DNA of 44,220 bases from positions 1-44,220 of the IMG/VR virus record IMGVR_UViG_3300028025_001992. One strand, given 5' to 3'. Shown piece by piece: positions 39,678 to 44,220 of this stretch (its first letter is position 1; each line of letters opens with the position of its first letter). Below the pieces are notes generated by a model. It was not told where the DNA came from, made no database searches, and was given only the letters and a program-made list of their open reading frames with translations. The DNA comes from a virus. A program made the position numbers and the translations under genes.

Positions 39678-40665
39678 GGAGTCTTTTACCTATCTCTTCA
39701 ACTACTGGGATTGTTATTGTGCGTCCAAGGCGCTCATACCTTACGTTATCTGAAACCAACGAGCCATCCTCGTAATGCTTAGTAAAGTCGTCTGGGAATC
39801 CCTGAAGTCTTTCACATTCAAGTGGGGTTAGTTTGCGGATTACAGTTTTATTTCCATCATCAAGAGCAACTCCGTGTCGGTCTTGAGCGGTTAGGGTAAA
39901 CGCAGAATCACCATCATCTTTTATTCGGCGCCCATTCTGGCGCTTCTCATCACGGTTAACGGTTAGAACTGGTTTAACGGTTACATATGGGACGTTTCCA
40001 CCACCTGTACCCATCTGCGCTAGAAGAGTAGGTGCAACTCCTCCGAATTGTCTAAAGGCTCCATCTCTTCGGCTCCACTGAGAGATTTGCGCTGTTTCTT
40101 CTGATTCGCTGTCTCTATCATCTTTTGAACCCGTTCTTCCGATAGGAAATACTTTGGGTCTGGGGTGTCCTCTAAGATTTGCGATAACGAAGATGCGTTC
40201 TCTGTGTTGTGGGACTCCGAAGTTTTCGCTGTTAAGCAACTCCCATTGACAGTCATACCCCATCTCATCCAAGACTCCGAGGATAACTGCGAAGGTTCGT
40301 CCTCCGTCATGGTTGAGTAATCCTTTGACGTTCTCAAAGAGGATGTATGGAATTCGTTTATCCCTAGCGAGCCTAAACATTTCAAAAGCAAGAGTTCCTC
40401 GCGTGTCTTCCAAGGAGAACCCTGTGCGTTTTCCTGCAACACTAAAAGTGGCGCAAGGAAATCCTCCACAAAGCAAATCTGCGTCTGGTAAGTCTCCAGC
40501 GGAAACATCTCTAATATCTCGTGGGTCTGGTGCGTGTCCGAACTGTCGTTCATAGATTCTCCTAGGGGCTGGCAAGATTTCATTTGCCCATACACATTCG
40601 TGACCAGTGTTTTCCAAGCCTAAACGGAAAGCACCAATGCCAGCAAATAACTCAATGAATTTCAA
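39664..40665 (-). CDS. dcm: DNA cytosine-5 methyltransferase
   Basis: A 333-aa C5-methyltransferase starting with TTG (40663-40665), supported by the family's usual start KFIELFAGIGAFRLGLE. Motifs are in order: F-x-G-x-G (7-11), catalytic C71 in GGFPCATFSV, ENV (111-113), QHRERIF, a variable target-recognition region, and ERLQGFPDDF near the end. All catalytic motifs are intact. No cognate restriction enzyme is seen, so it is probably an orphan enzyme protecting phage DNA against host restriction. Confidence 0.95.
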   Translation of the reverse strand: MKFIELFAGIGAFRLGLENTGHECVWANEILPAPRRIYERQFGHAPDPRDIRDVSAGDLPDADLLCGGFPCATFSVAGKRTGFSLEDTRGTLAFEMFRLARDKRIPYILFENVKGLLNHDGGRTFAVILGVLDEMGYDCQWELLNSENFGVPQHRERIFVIANLRGHPRPKVFPIGRTGSKDDRDSESEETAQISQWSRRDGAFRQFGGVAPTLLAQMGTGGGNVPYVTVKPVLTVNRDEKRQNGRRIKDDGDSAFTLTAQDRHGVALDDGNKTVIRKLTPLECERLQGFPDDFTKHYEDGSLVSDNVRYERLGRTITIPVVEEIGKRLHVFF

Positions 40666-40839
40666 TTAAATCTTTTCCACCTTTGTTGGAAATAGCGGTG
40701 GAGACCAACTGCTGAAGTTGTCAGGTCGCAATGCAATGCGAGCATCAGTCTCACCCCAGACGGTTAGGAGAATTTGCTCTCCGTCTTCAGTGTCAAAAAG
40801 AAACTGAACTCCGTCTGGGGCTACATCTAACTCATTCAT
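40666..40839 (-). CDS. 57-aa miniprotein
   Basis: An ATG at 40837-40839 overlapping the end of the DUF7417-like gene by 8 bases gives MNELDVAPDGVQFLFDTEDG and a 57-aa product ending just before the methyltransferase start. Predicted beta-rich. Shares DG-x-QF-x-FD with the 58-aa protein at 31844-32020. Function unknown. Confidence 0.6.
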   Translation of the reverse strand: MNELDVAPDGVQFLFDTEDGEQILLTVWGETDARIALRPDNFSSWSPPLFPTKVEKI

Positions 40840-41014
40840 TGTTCGCAGGTTCTATCAAGCCAAGTTCAATTAAAGCCTGAGCGGTTCGACCATAGTGACC
40901 TTGCAACTGCCAAGCCATTCCAGTGTCTATAAGTTCTTGAAACAACTCCATGATTTCTTCACTTGATAATTCACCAGATTCAAAATCAATCATCTTGGTT
41001 GCTAAAGTTTTCAT
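40832..41014 (-). CDS. DUF7417-like small protein
   Basis: A 60-aa protein. FESGELSSEEIMELFQELID and AWQLQGHYGRTAQALIELGL match a small family common in phages (DUF7417 from memory), of unknown function. It overlaps both neighbours by 1 and 8 bases. Confidence 0.75.
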   Translation of the reverse strand: MKTLATKMIDFESGELSSEEIMELFQELIDTGMAWQLQGHYGRTAQALIELGLIEPANNE

Positions 41015-41340
41015 TACGCACCTACCTTCTTAGATACTCGAACTTGACTAAATGGGATTCCATTTTCTTTTGCGAACTGTCGCTTTGCTTCGTTAGTTGC
41101 TTTGCGAGATTCACGGCGGTCTGCTTCTTCCATCAACCAAACAAAAGCGTCAAACAATTCTTGCTTTTCTTCTTGGTCAAGAAATTCTGCACAATAAGTT
41201 CCAAGCCAATAACCTGCTTGACGCAAACCATTAGGAGTAATCTTGCCTGACGCAATGATGCCTTCGTCAATACCAAGGTCTCCTACGGCTTCTGAATTAA
41301 TGTCCATCTGACGATTTTCAGGCTTTGAATACCATTTCAT
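41014..41340 (-). CDS. Hypothetical protein (early operon)
   Basis: 108 aa from the ATG at 41338-41340 (AAGGGAGAG upstream, overlaps the preceding stop as ATGA; a longer frame lacks such a site). Starts MKWYSKPENRQMDINSEAVG, then a helical region (GYWLGTYCAEFLDQEEKQEL, then FDAFVWLMEEADRRESRK). Mostly alpha. No family recognised. Confidence 0.65.
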   Translation of the reverse strand: MKWYSKPENRQMDINSEAVGDLGIDEGIIASGKITPNGLRQAGYWLGTYCAEFLDQEEKQELFDAFVWLMEEADRRESRKATNEAKRQFAKENGIPFSQVRVSKKVGA

Positions 41341-41549
41341 TCTTGCTCTCCCTTTCCGCAACTTGGACAAACGTAATCGTCTCCGCAATTACCTCTACAG
41401 CAATCGCAAAACTCGTCAGTGTCAATTCCGACTATGTATTTTTTAAATTGCACGTTCAAGATTGTTCCGTGCTGGTTACAAACGGCAACCCATTTGCCAC
41501 CTTCATCGTCTAAGCCCTCTTCAAGTGCTTTTCCAACATATGCTTTCAT
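41337..41549 (-). CDS. Small zinc-binding protein
   Basis: A 70-aa protein with CNQH near residue 24 and a dense Cys cluster at the C-terminus (FCDCCRGNCGDDYVCPSCGK), enough for one or two metal sites. It is the first gene after the 37-bp promoter box at 41556-41592. Similar small metal-binding proteins are common in actinophage early regions. Function unknown. Confidence 0.7.
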   Translation of the reverse strand: MKAYVGKALEEGLDDEGGKWVAVCNQHGTILNVQFKKYIVGIDTDEFCDCCRGNCGDDYVCPSCGKGEQE

Positions 41550-41555
41550 GGCAAC

Positions 41556-41592
41556 TCCCTTCTATAGAAAGTGTACCACAACCACGGTTTAG
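41556..41592 (-). promoter_or_regulatory. Conserved 37-bp promoter box (copy 1)
   Basis: The minus strand carries an extended -10 TGGTACACT (TACACT at 41570-41575) with the CTAAACC block upstream and a GAAGGGAG ribosome-binding region downstream. The upstream end overlaps a perfect inverted repeat GGTTTA-GA-TAAACC at 41586-41599. It differs at 5 of 37 positions from 21106-21142 and shares both ends and the same length with 2941-2977. Confidence 0.6.
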
Positions 41593-41598
41593 ATAAAC

Positions 41599-41808
41599 CT
41601 ATTTAGGGGAGCGTTTTTCGACTTCCCAATCATCGGGATAAATGCTCTCGTATAAGGATTTTTGGCGGTTCCGAGGTCTCAGGGCAACTGTCAGCCAAGT
41701 AACTGACCATATAAAGAAAGAAATCCATCCAATGACGGTGATGGTGTATTGGCGCCAATAAACGACACCAATAATCACCATCACCGCTAGGGCAACCCTA
41801 GTAATCAT
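41599..41808 (-). CDS. Small two-TM membrane protein
   Basis: 69 aa from the ATG at 41806-41808 (overlaps the SSB stop as TAATG; a longer frame lacks support). Two hydrophobic segments, ITRVALAVMVIIGVVYWRQY and VIGWISFFIWSVTWLTVAL, then a basic/acidic cytoplasmic-type tail. Could be a membrane protein acting on the host envelope (superinfection exclusion, early lysis control); no family recognised. Confidence 0.65.
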   Translation of the reverse strand: MITRVALAVMVIIGVVYWRQYTITVIGWISFFIWSVTWLTVALRPRNRQKSLYESIYPDDWEVEKRSPK

Positions 41809-42236
41809 TAGAACGGAGGAATGTCGTCTTTGGCTTCGGCAATCCATGGGTCTCCTGCTGGGGCTGAAGAGGACGGCTTACCTTGACCTTTGAGAATTTT
41901 AACTGGGTCGCGTTTCAAATCAACACCAACATTGTAGGCAGTGACTTTCATTGTGCTTCCCTTAGTACCATCTTCTTTTTCCCAAGATTCCAATACGGCT
42001 TTTCCGTAAACCATAACTGGAGAACCCTTGGTTAAAGATTCTGATGCGTGCTCACCAATTTTGTCCCACGCTGTTACGCGCCATGGGGTTGCGTCTGTTG
42101 ATTCCCATTCGCCAGCGAGATTCTTTTTTGATGTTGAAGTGATGACCGTAAATGAACAAACTGCTTTACCATCTTTTGTAAAACGAAGTTCTGGGTCGCT
42201 TGCTAGATTTCCTATTACTGTTATGTTTGCGCTCAT
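41808..42236 (-). CDS. ssb: Single-stranded DNA-binding protein
   Basis: A 142-aa SSB. OB-fold blocks ITVIGNLASDPELRF, CSFTVITSTSKKNLAG, TPWRVTAWDKIGEHASESL and KGSPVMVYGKAV are clear. The C-terminus ends DDIPPF, the acidic tip that recruits other replication proteins. Normal length for a phage/bacterial SSB. Lies 15 bases after the WhiB gene. Confidence 0.95.
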   Translation of the reverse strand: MSANITVIGNLASDPELRFTKDGKAVCSFTVITSTSKKNLAGEWESTDATPWRVTAWDKIGEHASESLTKGSPVMVYGKAVLESWEKEDGTKGSTMKVTAYNVGVDLKRDPVKILKGQGKPSSSAPAGDPWIAEAKDDIPPF

Positions 42237-42251
42237 TGTATCTATTCCTTT

Positions 42252-42578
42252 TTAGTGGGATTCTTCTTCTCTTTTTTTTGCACGTCTCTCTCGTGCTTTT
42301 ATGGCTTCTGGCGTAGTTGAATAAATTGCAACTACTGGAAGTGGGATAATTCCACGTTCTTTTCTAAGAACTTTTCTTTGTGGAACTGTCGTACCTCCCC
42401 AGATACCATCAACTCTATACGCTAGTGCATAGTCCAGACATTCTTCTTTGTAATGGCAAGATTCACAAATCTGAATTGCAACACGGTTGGCGTATCGCAA
42501 CGAGCCTTCTGGGAACCATGCTTCGGAATCTACTTGTGTGCAGGGCTGTGTGCCGTCAAAATCTGGATAAGGATGCAA
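42252..42578 (-). CDS. whiB: WhiB-family transcription factor
   Basis: A 108-aa actinobacterial-type regulator with an iron-sulfur cluster. Cysteines C13, C38, C41 and C47 (C-x24-C-x2-C-x5-C) and the G58-I-W-G-G turn are all present, followed by a basic tail that may bind DNA (RERRAKKREEE). WhiB proteins bind the sigma factor and act at -35-poor promoters, which makes it a good candidate to act on the 37-bp boxes (inference). Limited to actinobacteria and their phages, so it indicates the host phylum. Confidence 0.95.
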   Translation of the reverse strand: MHPYPDFDGTQPCTQVDSEAWFPEGSLRYANRVAIQICESCHYKEECLDYALAYRVDGIWGGTTVPQRKVLRKERGIIPLPVVAIYSTTPEAIKARERRAKKREEESH

Positions 42579-42581
42579 AAC

Positions 42582-42860
42582 TTATTCGTCATCCTCGTCA
42601 GCCAAGTAATCATCTAACTCAACTTGGGATTTTGCTAACAAACCAACGTGGTGCCAAGGCGGAGCCTTATCATCGGTAAGAGTCAGCGCGTAGTATTCAC
42701 CATTTAAGTCAATCCATTCGCTAACTAATACCCATGCCGTTGGGATTGCTCCCTCTGGAAACATATTGGTCTGTATGTGACCGAGCATTGCGTCAACTGG
42801 CGTTTTATTTTCATTATTCGCCCTGATGGTTTTTCTATCTTCAGATTCCTGCTCGCTCAT
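42582..42860 (-). CDS. Conserved actinophage hypothetical protein
   Basis: A 92-aa protein, acidic at both ends. Centre: IPTAWVLVSEWIDLNGEYYA, then APPWHHVGLLAKSQVELDDY. This WVLVSEWxD pattern recurs in actinophage early proteins of unknown function. It starts 3 bases upstream of the WhiB gene. Confidence 0.65.
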   Translation of the reverse strand: MSEQESEDRKTIRANNENKTPVDAMLGHIQTNMFPEGAIPTAWVLVSEWIDLNGEYYALTLTDDKAPPWHHVGLLAKSQVELDDYLADEDDE

Positions 42861-42870
42861 GGCGAACAGT

Positions 42871-42996
42871 TTATCTTTTAACCTTTCCCTTCTTGATTTT
42901 TAGGCATACAACACACCCAGTTTTTAAAAGAACTTTTAAATCCGATAGATTTCCGCATAAAGGACATCGGGTAATCCATCTTTCATCGGAGGTCAT
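42871..42996 (-). CDS. 41-aa zinc-ribbon miniprotein
   Basis: ATG at 42994-42996 with AAGGA 5 bases upstream. The 41-aa product has CPLCGNLS and CVVCLK, a clear four-Cys zinc ribbon, and a basic end (KIKKGKVKR). Could bind nucleic acid. Confidence 0.7.
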   Translation of the reverse strand: MTSDERWITRCPLCGNLSDLKVLLKTGCVVCLKIKKGKVKR

Positions 42997-43003
42997 TATT
43001 TCC

Positions 43004-43117
43004 TTATGGGAATGGAATTGTGCCAGTTTCAATACCGCCCAAAATTCCTATTACTAGGAAAAACAAGGATATCTGCACAATCATTAAAAGGTTCTCGCCA
43101 CGTCTAGTTAGTTTCAT
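43004..43117 (-). CDS. 37-aa single-TM miniprotein
   Basis: ATG at 43115-43117 with GGAG TAGGG directly upstream, 2 bases after the stop of the wHTH gene. Basic start MKLTRRGENL then one membrane segment (LMIVQISLFFLVIGILGGI), N-in topology by the positive-inside rule. Function unknown. Confidence 0.6.
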   Translation of the reverse strand: MKLTRRGENLLMIVQISLFFLVIGILGGIETGTIPFP

Positions 43118-43119
43118 CC

Positions 43120-43509
43120 CTACTCCTCATGTCCACAGTTGCTACACGCTTTTATTGCCTTTTTATGACCGTGTGCTTGCGTCTCACGCCCGTAAACGAA
43201 CTCAGGCAACACATACACCGAGCAACGGGTACGGCGCTCAGAAAGGCGCTCAATGGCTCCTACCTTATGGAGCACTGAAAGCAATGCTGTCGAGATTCCA
43301 TGGTGCCCGAAATGAACATCCAACTCACGCCAAGTAATTCCTCGCTTGCCGAGATTTAGCAATTCTGAAAGTACAAACTGCTGGCGCTTGATTGTGATTC
43401 CAGATTTGTCTAAGTCCTCAGCCCGCTCACGCGAAGTTTCTGAACCTGACCATCCTGATGTTCCTGCATAAGGCAAGTAATTTCTTAAGTCATCAATGCT
43501 GGTCTGCAT
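43120..43509 (-). CDS. Winged-helix DNA-binding protein
   Basis: A 129-aa protein with a strong ribosome-binding site (GGGAGGAAGAAG). QQFVLSELLNLGKRGITWRE and HHGISTALLSVLHKVGAIER form a winged-helix, then RRTRCSVYVLPEFVYGRETQ and a C-terminal ACSNCG, partial zinc motif. This layout is common in actinophage early regions. Likely a regulator of early genes. Confidence 0.75.
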   Translation of the reverse strand: MQTSIDDLRNYLPYAGTSGWSGSETSRERAEDLDKSGITIKRQQFVLSELLNLGKRGITWRELDVHFGHHGISTALLSVLHKVGAIERLSERRTRCSVYVLPEFVYGRETQAHGHKKAIKACSNCGHEE

Positions 43510-43642
43510 CTTCTTCCTCCCTAATTTGGTCTTGAGCCATCAACAAAAGTCCTAGTGCTTCATCTGCTGTAATGCCACCCTTTTCCCAGTTGTTGACAAC
43601 AAACTGGACGTAACTAAATGGCAATGGAACGTGGTCATTCAT
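43493..43642 (-). CDS. 49-aa miniprotein
   Basis: ATG at 43640-43642 overlapping the stop of the previous gene (ATGAATGA). The 49-aa product (MNDHVPLPFSYVQFVVNNWE...EEEDADQH) is helical and acidic at the end, and it overlaps the wHTH gene by 17 bases. Function unknown. Confidence 0.6.
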   Translation of the reverse strand: MNDHVPLPFSYVQFVVNNWEKGGITADEALGLLLMAQDQIREEEDADQH

Positions 43643-43844
43643 TTATGCTCTCCTTAACGTATTGAACGGCAGTTTCCTTGTCGCGAAAAATCCGCGTCTT
43701 TGATAGTGGATGGTCAAACGAAAGAGTCTCGTTAACTTTTTCTGCTACCCAAAAGTTCACCCCACTTGGATGTCCGTGGGACGCAACCTTCCACCAGTTT
43801 TTAAACAGATAAACCTGTGGCTCTATGAAACTTTTAGTCTTCAT
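43635..43844 (-). CDS. Small hypothetical protein
   Basis: 69 aa from the ATG at 43842-43844 (GGGAG 6 bases upstream; a start five codons earlier is less likely). MKTKSFIEPQVYLFKNWWKV, then HPSGVNFWVAEKV. Compact alpha/beta. Overlaps its upstream gene by 11 bases. Function unknown. Confidence 0.65.
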   Translation of the reverse strand: MKTKSFIEPQVYLFKNWWKVASHGHPSGVNFWVAEKVNETLSFDHPLSKTRIFRDKETAVQYVKESINE

Positions 43845-44157
43845 TGTTGCTCCCTTCAATGTTGTCTAGTTGCTCAATCCATTTCAATACATCATCTGGA
43901 TTCTTTGCGTATTCCTTGAGTGCATCACCTAGGTAATCAATTTCTAGGTATCCGAGAACCTTGCTTGCATTTTTAACAATTGGCTCACCAAAGTGCTCAT
44001 CGCTGTAACCGATTAGGTCTAGAAACACTTGGTACGGAGTCCCAGTTTTGACGTCATAGTTTAACGACCAGTTAACTAGCGCTCGAACCTCCTCAGCATT
44101 TTTAGTTTCTTCATCTAGGAATTCCCAGACATCTTTTACTTTTTCTTGAATTTCCAT
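43834..44157 (-). CDS. Conserved actinophage hypothetical protein
   Basis: A 107-aa all-helical protein: ALVNWSLNYDVKTGTPYQVF, then LDLIGYSDEHFGEPIV and LEIDYLGDALKEYAKNPDDV. This pattern is familiar from actinophage early regions without known function. Starts 5 bases after the partial gene at the right edge. Confidence 0.65.
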   Translation of the reverse strand: MEIQEKVKDVWEFLDEETKNAEEVRALVNWSLNYDVKTGTPYQVFLDLIGYSDEHFGEPIVKNASKVLGYLEIDYLGDALKEYAKNPDDVLKWIEQLDNIEGSNNED

Positions 44158-44162
44158 TTTGA

Positions 44163-44220
44163 TTAATCCAATCTGCTTGTCGAGTAGGCATCAATGCCGT
44201 TTTCTTTTAATGATTGAGCG
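44163..44220 (-). CDS. Partial CDS (C-terminus only)
   Basis: A frame entering from the right edge encodes AQSLKENGIDAYSTSRLD and stops with TAA at 44163-44165. Only 18 residues are visible, so no assignment is possible. Confidence 0.5.
   Translation of the reverse strand, partial: AQSLKENGIDAYSTSRLD

Noticed and set aside
40020-40595. 191-aa frame on the minus strand inside the DNA cytosine methyltransferase gene
   Set aside because: It is an out-of-frame reading of the conserved methyltransferase (FVEDFLAPLL is the shifted CGGFPCATF region), has no convincing ribosome-binding site, and composition is unlike the real genes.
1-44220. Terminase large subunit, endolysin, DNA polymerase or integrase
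   Set aside because: I looked for Walker/nuclease motifs of terminase, amidase/lysozyme motifs, polymerase motifs and recombinase motifs in all frames supplied and found none; these genes are presumed to be outside the window.

Overview
The window looks like part of the genome of a tailed phage (siphovirus type) that infects an actinobacterium. The evidence is a WhiB-family regulator (42252-42578), a long tape-measure protein with no tail sheath gene, and the overall gene set. The DNA is moderately AT-rich by eye, which would suit freshwater low-GC actinobacteria (Nanopelagicales/acI type); that host guess is inference. Every gene I support is on the minus strand, so transcription runs from high to low coordinates and genes overlap heavily (ATGA, TAATG). 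No terminase, DNA polymerase, integrase, endolysin or tRNA was recognised, so these probably lie outside the window. Both ends cut through a gene.

Layout in the direction of transcription. 44220-40666: small early/regulatory genes, including a winged-helix protein, WhiB, SSB, zinc-ribbon and membrane miniproteins. 40665-39045: a C5 cytosine DNA methyltransferase and a CmoA-like SAM methyltransferase. 38973-36569: portal (DUF935 type) and MuF/SPP1 gp7-like head protein. 36572-28171: a block of putative effector proteins. 28171-23243: XkdF-like prohead protease, scaffold-like protein, decoration protein, major capsid, and connectors up to the tail terminator. 23246-20623: inserted non-structural genes (HTH protein, calcineurin-like phosphoesterase, DUF6378-like, zinc finger). 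20399-12008: two paralogous tail-tube proteins, tail assembly chaperones, tape measure and minor tail proteins. 11972-3479: an unusually large adhesin/fibre cluster. 2930-1: a replication and recombination module (Gam-like, ERF annealing protein, replication initiator with internal iterons, helicase-loader-like, HNH).

The most interesting region is 28171-36572. Six genes between the MuF protein and the prohead protease carry ten copies of a 15-residue motif, K-H-x-A/Q-G-Q/K-H-D-Q-x-S/T-H-G-S-W. Each copy sits just upstream of a different putative enzyme domain: several ADP-ribosyltransferase-like domains, a RelA/SpoT-type nucleotide synthetase, a ParB-like domain, an HEXXH metallopeptidase, a GNAT acetyltransferase and domains of unknown function. 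Two genes are polyproteins with three motif-domain units each. I read this as a modular effector arsenal that is probably packaged in the capsid and delivered with the DNA, with the motif acting as a loading or processing tag. Packaging, cleavage and toxicity are inference; the motif, its ten positions and the neighbouring genes are seen directly.

Three operon heads (about 41.6, 21.1 and 2.96 kb) share a 37-bp box of constant length overlapping the likely promoter and ribosome-binding region, which suggests coordinated control.
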